Positions 8,943 to 17,725 of a stretch of DNA of 57,680 nt are shown one piece after another. The notes under the pieces were generated by a model, which was not told the DNA's origin, ran no database searches, and worked only from the letters and a program-made list of their open reading frames with translations. Source of the stretch: Firmicutes bacterium AF25-13AC (GTDB lineage Bacteria > Bacillota > Clostridia > Lachnospirales > Lachnospiraceae). Both the position numbers and the translations under genes were made by a program. The DNA is taken from NCBI GenBank assembly GCA_003478935.1, contig QUFP01000030.1, positions 1-57,680 on the forward strand. Direction: 5' to 3'. The stretch's first letter is position 1, and each line of letters begins with the position of its first letter.

Positions 8943-9893
8943 TCAAGTGTTAAAAGATCTGAGGAGATTCCCCGCAGTATCCTTCACACCTTTTATCTCA
9001 TCAATATCCTTCATAAAATCCACCGTAGTATTTGCATTTCGATCCATACTTAGAATTGATCCATCTAAGACAAAGAAAAAAATGCTTTTTGTAAGATCCT
9101 TTGCAATATCAAATCCGCTCATTACTGGAAATAGCTTGCCAATAAATCCAGGCAGCTTTACGCTCTCTGCCGCTGGCAAAACCAAAATTTTTGTTACCAG
9201 TGCAAGCGTATCTACGCCCATTTTGACCGCCTTAAATCCAACCGAATTTGTCAATGGATTATCTTCATTCCAAGTTGACCAAATCTCCATACCAGCTGAC
9301 ACAAGATTAATTGCCAATACTAATAGTGGAAATAGCAACGCTCCTCCGCTTGTTACAAACGCAAACACAATAACGGCAATGGCTTCTAATGCAGTTGCAA
9401 TTGAATGGATCAACTTTTGATTTTTCTGGTAAAATTCAACCGCACACTTCCATACCTTTGCGACTTGATCTATAACCTTATCAACTGATCCAATTAAAAA
9501 TTTTTCTGCGTTTTCATACCATCGCTGATACCATTTCTTCTGTGGCGGCCGAAGCCAAGGATTTATCTGATAAAATTTTTCCTTATTCTGTTCGACTATA
9601 AGCGCAACCTTCTGGTCAGTCTTGACCGTATTTTCCACGAATGCAGTATAATCATTCTTAAATTCATTTAATCGTTCTTTCTTTTCATTGTCACTTTCAA
9701 TTCGGTTTGCTATGTGTTCTGCTGCACGAACTAGTTTAGGATCCTGCCCTCTTACATTTGAGATCGCGTTTTGCACAGTCTTAAATCCAGACAACACTTT
9801 TTCTACATCGTCGATGCCAGAATCTATCAAACCTTCAAATCCAAATACAGACAGCACAGAGGTTATTCCACCTGTTGTAATTTCGATTTTCAT
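8943..9893 (-). CDS. Toxin-less paralogue of the TNT effector
   Basis: A 316-residue protein sharing the N-terminal architecture of the next-upstream TNT protein: start M-[KR]-IEI, a long helical region, the diagnostic motif EKFYQ[IV]NPWLRP near residue 110, then KKWY and a hydrophobic Ala/Val-rich region (AIAVIVFAFVTSGGALLFPLLVLAI). It ends after a short tail without any TNT-like domain. AGGAGG is correctly placed before the ATG. It may be a secretion partner, a decoy carrying immunity, or an effector whose toxin tip was lost. The hydrophobic middle is typical of polymorphic toxins that cross or insert in membranes. Confidence 0.65.
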   Translation of the reverse strand: MKIEITTGGITSVLSVFGFEGLIDSGIDDVEKVLSGFKTVQNAISNVRGQDPKLVRAAEHIANRIESDNEKKERLNEFKNDYTAFVENTVKTDQKVALIVEQNKEKFYQINPWLRPPQKKWYQRWYENAEKFLIGSVDKVIDQVAKVWKCAVEFYQKNQKLIHSIATALEAIAVIVFAFVTSGGALLFPLLVLAINLVSAGMEIWSTWNEDNPLTNSVGFKAVKMGVDTLALVTKILVLPAAESVKLPGFIGKLFPVMSGFDIAKDLTKSIFFFVLDGSILSMDRNANTTVDFMKDIDEIKGVKDTAGNLLRSFNT

Positions 9894-9914
9894 ACTACCT
9901 CCTTTCCTGCTTTG

Positions 9915-11180
9915 TCAAAAATGGAACGAAAACGCAACTCTCTCAAGATATCCACTTTTAATAAGGTTTTCTATCGCTTCTTTAAATATGTACTGTGTGC
10001 CACCTCCCATCTCTCCAAAATAAGGAGCAATCGTTCCGGCATCTACATTAATTGGCTTTAACACGAGAAAAACAGAGTAAGTTTTTTCATTTATCGTTCC
10101 AATTGGAAGCGATCTGTTCGTCAGCGGTGTTCCATAAGGTGCCGTATAAACACCGTGGTCCGAACCAAAACGATCAACAATCGTACCAGGCGACAATGTC
10201 ATTTCATGCTTGTCCAATACTTCCCCAACTATTTGCGTTCCATCCTTTTGCACAACTCTTTTAACAGTAGCAAAGCCCTCATTTTCCGGATAAATCGGGT
10301 TGAAATTTCTGTCATAATTTGACAGCATGTCCTTTCCAGTCACTCCGGTAACTTTATTGAAGAAGTTGCCTACAGAATATATTAAATTCAAGGTGAAACT
10401 CAACTGATTCATGATGTTTTTTGCTTTTTGGAAATTCGGATCAGTATTCTCAGACCAGACATCAATAACATTCAACGTTGTCGATGCCGCCGTTGCAACA
10501 ATCGCTGACGCTCCTATTCCGAGGCTGATGCCGGTTGCAATCGTAAGTGCCGTGGCTCCCGTCGCCCCCATTATCTCCAGAAAGCCTGCTATCAAAGGAA
10601 CTAGTGCCACTCCACCAGAAGCAATAACACCAGCAACCGCTGCAATTGCTCCAATTACAAGAAGAGCAGTATCAACTTCCTTTTTATGCTCCTGATAGAA
10701 CTGAACAGCCGCATTCCAGCCTTTTGTTATTGCATCTACAATTTGGTCACGATTCGCAAATATCTGATATGCTGGTCCAAGCAACAGTTCAAGTGCCTTG
10801 TCATACCATTTTTTCTCTCGCTGCGTGACCTTTGGCCGCAACCACGGATTTACCTGATAAAACTTCTCTGCATTCTGTGAAACACAATCTGAAACTCTCG
10901 CATCTGTATCCACCGTATGTGAAAGAAAATCCTCAACGCCCTGCTTGACACGATTGATCTGCGCCTTTCGATTCTCCTCGATTTGTACTCGTTCTGCAAG
11001 TGCTGCCTGTGCTTCCTGTAGCCTCGGCGTCTGTCCATCAATCCGTGAGGTTTTGCGCTGCACAGTAACAAATGTCGAAATCACGTCATTTGACTTTTCA
11101 AGATGCTTACTCGCGGCTGTCTGAAACTGCAGTACAGTAATCGCGCTAGAAATCCCTTCAGCGTTTATCTCAATTCTCAT
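9915..11180 (-). CDS. T7SS polymorphic toxin with C-terminal TNT (NAD+ glycohydrolase-like) domain
   Basis: A 421-residue effector. Residues 1-120 are helical (LXG/WXG-like targeting region) and end in EKFYQVNPWLRP. Residues about 165-260 are strongly hydrophobic and Gly/Ala-rich. The last ~100 residues match the tuberculosis-necrotizing-toxin fold signature in order: PGTIVDRFGS, G-VYTAPYGTP, NRSLP, VDAGTIAPYFGEMGGGTQY, and a final LIKSGYLERV. TNT enzymes hydrolyse NAD+ after delivery into a target cell. The conserved Arg of DRFG and Gln of GGGTQY are present; I did not verify every catalytic residue. No typical immunity gene is recognisable directly downstream. Confidence 0.85.
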   Translation of the reverse strand: MRIEINAEGISSAITVLQFQTAASKHLEKSNDVISTFVTVQRKTSRIDGQTPRLQEAQAALAERVQIEENRKAQINRVKQGVEDFLSHTVDTDARVSDCVSQNAEKFYQVNPWLRPKVTQREKKWYDKALELLLGPAYQIFANRDQIVDAITKGWNAAVQFYQEHKKEVDTALLVIGAIAAVAGVIASGGVALVPLIAGFLEIMGATGATALTIATGISLGIGASAIVATAASTTLNVIDVWSENTDPNFQKAKNIMNQLSFTLNLIYSVGNFFNKVTGVTGKDMLSNYDRNFNPIYPENEGFATVKRVVQKDGTQIVGEVLDKHEMTLSPGTIVDRFGSDHGVYTAPYGTPLTNRSLPIGTINEKTYSVFLVLKPINVDAGTIAPYFGEMGGGTQYIFKEAIENLIKSGYLERVAFSFHF

Positions 11181-11226
11181 ATTTTCTTTCGACCCTCCAT
11201 TTTACTCCTAGTAACTAGTAACACAT

Positions 11227-11829
11227 TTAGTAATACATAAACTTTCGGAAATGGTTCATATCAAATGCATATGAATACATATCCTTTCGAATCTGATTTT
11301 GCTGTATATTACATTGAGTAATCTGTCTTTTTAGTGAATCCATATTTGCATCTAGCGTTGTCATCTGGCTATCCAGCTGCTCATTCAACTGTTCCAATGC
11401 TATTTTCTCTGTGTGCAGCAGTTCCAATGCCTGAGCCGAGTGCATATCCTGCTGAACACTTTTTACTCCAAACGCAATCTCAAGATCAGCTGCATTCACA
11501 CCTGATACACAAATGCTTTTTTTGAAACTTTCATTCATGTCTTTTATGGTGCTGTTCGCCGTCTCTATCACGTTTGGAACATTCACAGAAGACATACTGT
11601 TTCCTTCAAGCATTGCAATAATCCTTTTTATCTCTTCAATCTGCTTATTATTGCTTTTCTTTTGTGCCTTACAGTCTACAATACGTGAATCTATCTGCCG
11701 CAGTTGCTCTCTGCTGTTTTCTTCCTGACGTTCCCAATACTGCTTATCATGAAGAGCATCGTTATATTTTCCCCGATAATAGTAGTACTGATCCTGAGCT
11801 TCCTCTTCTGTTGGATTCCACCATGACAT
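11227..11829 (-). CDS. Coiled-coil accessory protein next to the toxin
   Basis: A 200-residue, charged, highly helical protein with two long coiled-coil stretches (residues about 25-80 and 130-190), starting MSWWNPTEEEAQDQYYYY. No transmembrane segment or signal peptide. Small coiled-coil genes just upstream of LXG-type toxins usually encode WXG-like partners that bind the toxin's N-terminal domain for export, so this is the best candidate partner of the TNT protein. A role as immunity protein is less likely from its composition but not excluded. Confidence 0.6.
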   Translation of the reverse strand: MSWWNPTEEEAQDQYYYYRGKYNDALHDKQYWERQEENSREQLRQIDSRIVDCKAQKKSNNKQIEEIKRIIAMLEGNSMSSVNVPNVIETANSTIKDMNESFKKSICVSGVNAADLEIAFGVKSVQQDMHSAQALELLHTEKIALEQLNEQLDSQMTTLDANMDSLKRQITQCNIQQNQIRKDMYSYAFDMNHFRKFMYY

Positions 11830-12021
11830 TTCTTATCATTCCTTTCCTGTTTATTTTTTTTGCATTTCATCGAAAAAATACGATACTTTTATCACTTACT
11901 CAAATCATTTTTCGATTGGAGGCGATTTTATGTTGTCTGTTAACTGTCATAGTCCTAAAGACTACCAATACTTTGCTGTTAAAAACTTCAAAATGTATGA
12001 AAATTAATCATTCAGACAGTT
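11830..12021 (-). promoter_or_regulatory. Largest gap inside the T7SS operon, with hairpin and possible internal promoter
   Basis: 192 bases without a gene. It holds an inverted repeat (ATCGAAAAAAT at 11869-11879 with ATTTTTCGAT at 11907-11916) and, on the minus strand, a possible TTGAGT-17-TATTTT promoter lying in its loop side. An internal promoter here would let the toxin, WXG and essC genes be expressed apart from the GTPase/Hsp70 genes. The promoter match is weak. Confidence 0.35.
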
Positions 12022-12618
12022 CTATTTCTTATTTTTCCCAAAACTTTTGAACAGTTTACTGAAAAAACCATCTGAATGGTGTTCTCCATAAGTCTGCTGT
12101 GCTTGATCAAGTATATGCCTTATTTTCTCTGCTACAACCGCACCATATTTTTTTTCAGCTGACAATTGAAGTCTGTCTGATATTTTTTCAGTCTTCATAT
12201 CTGCCAACTGTGTATAACATGCAGTTAACAATTTTTTAATTTCTACCTGAACCTCATCTTCACCAAACAGTTGAATCATTTGAGCTAATTCTCTGTCCCC
12301 CACTTCAAAGAAATGTTGTACTGCTATTACACTCGCAAGTGCATTTCTTTTTCTTTTTATACTCTGTATACAAATTTCCTTTGCCCAAAAATCCAGATAT
12401 TTCTGTTGCTCATATTCCCCTGAAAATTTAAAAGTCATTACAGCTAATACAATTACTGCTGGTTCTTCACAATTTTCTATTATACAATCAACGAATTGCT
12501 TTCCCTTTTCTGATATCAAAAAATCGGTTGGAAAAACAAATCTTTTTCCTGATGCATTGACATTTAAATATTTTTGAACAACCCTTTTTTCATACCCTCC
12601 CCCGAATAATTCTATCAA
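12022..12618 (-). CDS. Unrecognised 198-residue helical protein
   Basis: Starts with TTG overlapping the stop of the GAP1-like gene (TTGA), which argues for coupled translation. The protein is soluble and helical, with Lys/Glu-rich ends and a C-terminal basic tail (FSKLFKSFGKNKK) that could contact membrane or nucleic acid. I recognise no domain. Its position between the GTPase-associated protein and the toxin cassette makes it a candidate regulator, a link between the two modules, or an immunity protein; none of these is shown by sequence. Confidence 0.6.
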   Translation of the reverse strand: MIELFGGGYEKRVVQKYLNVNASGKRFVFPTDFLISEKGKQFVDCIIENCEEPAVIVLAVMTFKFSGEYEQQKYLDFWAKEICIQSIKRKRNALASVIAVQHFFEVGDRELAQMIQLFGEDEVQVEIKKLLTACYTQLADMKTEKISDRLQLSAEKKYGAVVAEKIRHILDQAQQTYGEHHSDGFFSKLFKSFGKNKK

Positions 12619-14774
12619 AATAGCTGAAAATTAATATTCGGCGTCTCAATACCATACTTTTCTGAAAGGCTTGTAAAATATTTTAGCTCCATCTCCGAAG
12701 CGGTTTCAAGATTAGACCTATCTTCCTCCACCACTGTAAGAAGATTTGGGACTATTTTATTTGCATTTTTCACTAATTCTGCCGATTTTAAAATTTCTAC
12801 AACATCTGAATTTCCTGCTCCTTTTGAAGCATTCATGCATGTTATATAATAAAGCTGTCCAGCGTTTGGATCTTCTGCTAAATATTTTCGATACATCTTC
12901 TCACACTCATGTCTATCTCTTCCATCCGCTATCAATCTTGTCAAAATCTGCTCTGTATCTGCATGATTTAAGTTTCCTTTTCTTTGAATATTTTGTTCAA
13001 TTACCTCACAAATTTCCAAAGGTGAAATTCCCTTATCAAGCAATGTATTCCAATACTCCTTACGTTCTTTAGAATTATTCTGATATTGCTCTGCAAATTT
13101 CTCTATAAAACTACACTGCATTGCCCTTTCCCCATCCATATATTTGAGGAAGACTGCCATTGCTACATTATCCCATCGCGTATGTTCAACCAGAACTCCT
13201 ACTGTTTCATTCAATGCTTCGTCATTCAGCAAATTTCTCCATGATGTTTTTCTGATCTTTTCACGATATTCATTCAAAATATACCAACACACTGTCACTT
13301 TTGCAGTTGAGTTCTTATGAAAACTATTTTCCCGAACACACCTTAACTCTTTTTTTCCAACCACATAATCCAACGCATTCAGCCAAATAATACGTTCCAT
13401 TTGTGATGCTGCTTTTATATATTTCTCAGCGTCTTTTCCATCTGACTGCTCAGAAAGATATGTTTCCATTCTTTGTGCTGTAATTTCACAAATTTTTACA
13501 AGCAAATCTTTCCTAGAAAGTTGGCTTGCTAGATTTGTCAGTATTTTTAAAAGCTCCAGATTGTTTTCTTCATCTTTCATCATGAAATCAGTACGATATC
13601 TTCCAGCTTTCAAAAGATCTTCCAGTTCTTCTTTCCATAAAAGACTCCGTATTTCAATTTGAGGCAATAGATTTTTTAATCCTTCTACAAAATTTTCATA
13701 CTTCTTTTCGTCTTGATCGGCAATCGCCTTAATCAACTGGAATGTATCACATAGATTTTTTCCCAATCTAATATTCTGAACTTCACTCGCTATTTTGCAG
13801 AACATTTCTATCACATTATCATGAATAATAAGGCTTTTTATATATTGACTATTCATAATTTCAGGCTGACACTCAAATTCTGCCTTTTTCGTGCTTCCAT
13901 TGATCACTGCATAAGGTTCCCACTTACTTGGTCTTATGTAAAGACTATCTTTGGGATTTGCTCCAGCAATCATAACCCATGGAGTACGCTCCACCCCTGG
14001 ATCACTTATATTTGCGTTCAAACAATAGCTCCCATTTCTTTTATATGTATAGTAAAAATTTGCATTTTCTTTTCCGGCTCGATATAAGCAGGTTGAAAAT
14101 CCAATCTGCCTGCTCAATCGAACTGGGAATGAATAACCGATTGCCGCAATCCATAACTGTAGATTTTCCTCTGAATCTTCAATTAAAAGAATTTTTCGTT
14201 CCTTTTTGGGCAATTCAAACTGCTCAAGAAGCATACTCACTGCCGCCTGAATTGCTTCCACACGTCCATCCATTGCAAACTGCATTGCACGTTTACGGGT
14301 AATTGAGCCAGAAGGAACTTCTGAATCGAAAATTTTTTCATTTTGTCTTGTCGGTTCCTTTCTATAATAAAAGCGATATGATTTCTTATCCGCATCAAAA
14401 TACCTTGATCCCATTATCTCAAATGGATAGCGAGCAAATGTTCCCAACAGGAACTGTGCAGTATGACTAGCACGTGTGTCCACTCCTGCCTCCAAATCTT
14501 CTTGCGTTGCTTCTCCTCTTGGCACAAATCTCCCCAGTATTCCATCATTGTCATTTAACGCAACATAATAGTAAAACTCTGAGGCCGGACAATCACCTGA
14601 ATACTGATATGTCTGCAGTATTTTATTAATAAAAGCTTCCTGTTCCTGACTCGGCAAGCACGCTTTGCTTATTGAGTAGATTCCATATCCGCCAGATCTG
14701 ACCACTTCTCCTGTTAAAGAATAACTTGGCGCACATCTGGTATATATAATTTCACCATATTTTCCTTCCATCAT
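12615..14774 (-). CDS. GTPase-associated protein, GAP1-like
   Basis: A 719-residue soluble protein. The first ~130 residues (GEIIYTRCAPSYSLTGEVV...SGGYGIYSIS...RASHTAQFLLG) resemble the GAP1-N2 domain, a family found beside double-GTPase proteins in predicted regulatory or conflict systems. A middle part with LWIAAIGYSFPVRLSRQIGFSTCLY fits the associated GAP1 middle domain, and the rest is helical repeat-like. It sits 14 bases after the soluble GTPase gene, as expected for a partner. Family naming is from memory of the GAP1/DO-GTPase work and needs a profile search. Its likely job is an adaptor or effector coupled to the GTPase cycle. Confidence 0.6.
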   Translation of the reverse strand: MMEGKYGEIIYTRCAPSYSLTGEVVRSGGYGIYSISKACLPSQEQEAFINKILQTYQYSGDCPASEFYYYVALNDNDGILGRFVPRGEATQEDLEAGVDTRASHTAQFLLGTFARYPFEIMGSRYFDADKKSYRFYYRKEPTRQNEKIFDSEVPSGSITRKRAMQFAMDGRVEAIQAAVSMLLEQFELPKKERKILLIEDSEENLQLWIAAIGYSFPVRLSRQIGFSTCLYRAGKENANFYYTYKRNGSYCLNANISDPGVERTPWVMIAGANPKDSLYIRPSKWEPYAVINGSTKKAEFECQPEIMNSQYIKSLIIHDNVIEMFCKIASEVQNIRLGKNLCDTFQLIKAIADQDEKKYENFVEGLKNLLPQIEIRSLLWKEELEDLLKAGRYRTDFMMKDEENNLELLKILTNLASQLSRKDLLVKICEITAQRMETYLSEQSDGKDAEKYIKAASQMERIIWLNALDYVVGKKELRCVRENSFHKNSTAKVTVCWYILNEYREKIRKTSWRNLLNDEALNETVGVLVEHTRWDNVAMAVFLKYMDGERAMQCSFIEKFAEQYQNNSKERKEYWNTLLDKGISPLEICEVIEQNIQRKGNLNHADTEQILTRLIADGRDRHECEKMYRKYLAEDPNAGQLYYITCMNASKGAGNSDVVEILKSAELVKNANKIVPNLLTVVEEDRSNLETASEMELKYFTSLSEKYGIETPNINFQLF

Positions 14775-14788
14775 AATTTTCCTTTCTT

Positions 14789-15928
14789 TTATTTTCCGCT
14801 AACAATTCCCTCTAAGTACAAATTCCAAATCAAAGGATCCAATACTCGCATTGGCTGTGGCGGCTGCTGAAGCATTCGATTCACCTGTGGACGCATACCA
14901 AAACTAGATATTCCAAAGTATTTCCAATTTTTAAAACTTGCATCAAAACTTGCAGATAAATCATCTCCACATAGTTCCATAAAATCCCAGATTTCCTGAT
15001 GTACTGCATCTGCTTCCCGCTGAATAAAATGACCACTTTTTACATGACCGCTCTCCTGAAACACAATCGAATTTGTTGGGAAGAACTGTTTTAAAACATC
15101 CATCTTTCCAAGTACGACTGCAACTGGGGCTGTAATCTTTTCATCTGCCTTAAATCCCGCAAGTGTTTTTATATAATAAATTATACCATCAACAAATTGT
15201 CTGGTGCTTGCTCTAGTTACCTCACTATTTCCCCCCGCTCTTTTAAAATCATCCTGATCTAATCTTGAACACACTCCATAGAGTTTTGTTGGATCAAGAA
15301 GTAACATTATCATCTTAGACTCCACAATATATCGGCATACAATAGGATTCACTACTTTCTGATCTTCTCCAGCGCCATCAAAGATTGTCAAACTATAGCT
15401 CGGCGTATAGGAACTCGACATCTTATTTAAGTCCTGAAGCCTCCATAATAACGCTTTAAATTGTCCGGTTGTTGTTCCTCCTATTATTTTTTTTGCATAT
15501 GAATCGTATAATATTTCAGTATTTGTGCTCTGATAATCTGATGTTTCCTTATTCATTGCACTTAAACTGAATTTTAATGTTCGTGCATTCTGTCTCAATT
15601 CCTGCAGCATAGTTGTAATAAAAACTGTTTTTCCCACTCCACTCGGACCTACAAGCGATAGCCGCAAATATCTACTATACTGTGCAATATCCGGAGGAAG
15701 TTCTTCACCACACATACCACATTTCACATTTACATAGTTCCCTAGACATCCCGAAGTTTGGCACGCATTTCCTCCTGCTATCTTTTTTCTGATTACTCCC
15801 AAATTCTTAAAAGGGTTCATTCCCATTTTCGGTTTTTCTTGTGGCTTTCCGCAAATATTGCAAACCATTTTTAAATCTGTTTTTTTCATTTTCCGCAAGC
15901 AATACGGACATATCATATAGTCTGACAT
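14789..15928 (-). CDS. Soluble zinc-ribbon GTPase (double-GTPase/DO-GTPase2-like)
   Basis: 379 residues. The N terminus has zinc-ribbon pairs (CPYC, CNIC at residues 7-26) and later CGMC. Then comes a P-loop GPSGVGKT (94-101), a DxxG-type switch in the strand LTIFDGAGED, and a G4-like GKMD in VAVVLGKMDVL. The order and the zinc ribbon fit the TRAFAC-type double-GTPase 2 family that pairs with GAP1 proteins. AAAGGAG lies ahead of the ATG. It is a second, cytosolic version of the membrane-anchored GTPase at the start of this operon. Likely a nucleotide-dependent switch controlling assembly or activation of the exported toxin system. Confidence 0.7.
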   Translation of the reverse strand: MSDYMICPYCLRKMKKTDLKMVCNICGKPQEKPKMGMNPFKNLGVIRKKIAGGNACQTSGCLGNYVNVKCGMCGEELPPDIAQYSRYLRLSLVGPSGVGKTVFITTMLQELRQNARTLKFSLSAMNKETSDYQSTNTEILYDSYAKKIIGGTTTGQFKALLWRLQDLNKMSSSYTPSYSLTIFDGAGEDQKVVNPIVCRYIVESKMIMLLLDPTKLYGVCSRLDQDDFKRAGGNSEVTRASTRQFVDGIIYYIKTLAGFKADEKITAPVAVVLGKMDVLKQFFPTNSIVFQESGHVKSGHFIQREADAVHQEIWDFMELCGDDLSASFDASFKNWKYFGISSFGMRPQVNRMLQQPPQPMRVLDPLIWNLYLEGIVSGK

Positions 15929-15938
15929 TTTTTCTCCT

Positions 15939-17699
15939 TTAATCTGGCATCGCTAAACTCGATGGTGTATCACAGCTTGGCTCTTCATATTCTTGCGCTG
16001 ATGCAGGGTCCAAAAATAACTGAACTCTTGCATTCTTAGGATAACCTGCCAACTCTTTTGCTGACAATGTATACGTTACTACTTTTTGATCAGTTGCTTG
16101 TATTTCCTGCAAAACAACAAGTCCCTGATCTCCAAAATGATCCTCCCACATCGGTTTTCCATCTTCTCTGGTGTAGAGACACAAATGTGGAATTCTTCCA
16201 TCTTCTGATCGTATCGTAAGCCTTAACCAATCCCTACAAGCTTTTTTCTTTACAAAACCTTTTTCAGCCCATTCAATAGAATAGCTTACTTTTTTCTTCG
16301 GCTGATTGGATAATACAAAAGTCTTAGGCATTGAATATCTAGCCATTGTTCCTTGTCCATATCGTGCGATTACAGTAACTGCAATTTTTGTCAATGGAAC
16401 ATTTTTTTTAATCAGCACTATTTCATTTTGTCCATCTACATCCATGATACAGTCTGTCTGATTTGCAAGTGCCATTTCCTTTGTTGCAAAATGTGGTATA
16501 CCATTCCGTACACTTTCCACAAAACAATAGATTCTTGTCATATTGGGATCAATATTCTTTACTGTAAGCTCCATACAATCACCATTTAGTTGAATCCCAT
16601 TTCCATCAATCTCTACAGGTAATGCTGTCGATATTTCAAGTATATTTCCTGCCACTCGTTTTGTTCCATATACGCAAAAACAAGCAATGCTAATCTCTTG
16701 ATTTACCCCAAGTTTTATAGCGATTTGTCCTCTTGAAACAGAACCAGTCCATAAACATTGTCCCATACCACGAACTACATTTACATCGTATTCCTGATTC
16801 TTTATAACTGTAGTATTTGCGTTCACTCGTATAAGCTCTACTTCTCCCATCGTAGTTGCTGCATCCCATTCAATCAGACAAGTTCCATCTTTTTCAACAC
16901 TCTTTAATCGAATTGTCACGGGATTGGGCCTTCTTAAAACATTAACCATAAGCTCAACACTTTCACTAGAACAATATCCACTTGCATATTGCCATAATGT
17001 ACAGAGCTGATACAAATATTGATTTCCCATCTTCAAATCTTTATCTGTCCACGGACTGTGAACTCGTTCTGCCACAGTGCTCCAAGTATCACTACCTACT
17101 TCGCAGCGCTTAATCCTTACTCCGGCACTCTCTTCTTGATCCGTCCAATGGATTGTGCAACTGTTGTCCGTTAAACTATATCCGATTGATTCTTTTTTTA
17201 ACGGTGAACATAAGAAAATTTTGTCATTGCATTTTGTCGGATTTGAGACTAAATTTTCTCGCACCGCAAATACTGCATAGTAATAGGCTACACCCGCCCT
17301 CAAACTTATATCCTTGCAGTACGCTGCATTTAATCCTTTCGCAACAACAGTACCATCAACTACACTTGTTGGCGCTTTTCTCTCCTTACGAACAATTGTA
17401 TATGTAACACACTTATTATCTTCATCGGGTATCCACGATATACTTGCAGAGAGTTCTGATGCATTTGCAGAGACTGTAACTCTTTTTACAGGATTCGGAC
17501 GTAATTCCTGACTATTTAAAAGATTCTGTGCCGGTATAAAATCCTTCACCTGTTGCAAAATCATGATGCACTTTGAGATCTTATCTCCTGCCAATTTCAT
17601 TTTCGCACACTGTGAAAATTCTCTTTGAGCCCATTCCAATTTTTTATCAATTTTTTTATCATACTCCGATAAATCAATTCCTGGACGCTCTTTGCGCAA
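15939..17699 (-). CDS. Fibronectin type III-like repeat protein (probably second part of a frameshifted gene)
   Basis: 586 residues, with a helical start then beta-rich segments showing FN3 hallmarks (ASISWIPDEDNKCVTYTIVRK, YYYAVFAVRENLVS, QYLYQLCTLW), so at least two or three FN3-like domains. The annotated TTG start has no ribosome site. The same frame stays open upstream into the end of the zinc-ribbon gene (AADRDCFWDGNLNKAKKLIS), and that stretch looks coding. A single missing base near 17757 would join the two into a protein of about 960 residues: zinc ribbon, helices, FN3 array. No signal peptide. Likely an intracellular scaffold. Confidence 0.65.
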   Translation of the reverse strand: MRKERPGIDLSEYDKKIDKKLEWAQREFSQCAKMKLAGDKISKCIMILQQVKDFIPAQNLLNSQELRPNPVKRVTVSANASELSASISWIPDEDNKCVTYTIVRKERKAPTSVVDGTVVAKGLNAAYCKDISLRAGVAYYYAVFAVRENLVSNPTKCNDKIFLCSPLKKESIGYSLTDNSCTIHWTDQEESAGVRIKRCEVGSDTWSTVAERVHSPWTDKDLKMGNQYLYQLCTLWQYASGYCSSESVELMVNVLRRPNPVTIRLKSVEKDGTCLIEWDAATTMGEVELIRVNANTTVIKNQEYDVNVVRGMGQCLWTGSVSRGQIAIKLGVNQEISIACFCVYGTKRVAGNILEISTALPVEIDGNGIQLNGDCMELTVKNIDPNMTRIYCFVESVRNGIPHFATKEMALANQTDCIMDVDGQNEIVLIKKNVPLTKIAVTVIARYGQGTMARYSMPKTFVLSNQPKKKVSYSIEWAEKGFVKKKACRDWLRLTIRSEDGRIPHLCLYTREDGKPMWEDHFGDQGLVVLQEIQATDQKVVTYTLSAKELAGYPKNARVQLFLDPASAQEYEEPSCDTPSSLAMPD

Positions 17700-17725
17700 A
17701 TCTGAGATTAGCTTCTTTGCTTTAT

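Noticed and set aside
8947..9420. A 157-codon open frame opposite the toxin-less paralogue
   Set aside because: Antisense to a well-supported gene, no ribosome site, low-complexity Ser/Ile content.
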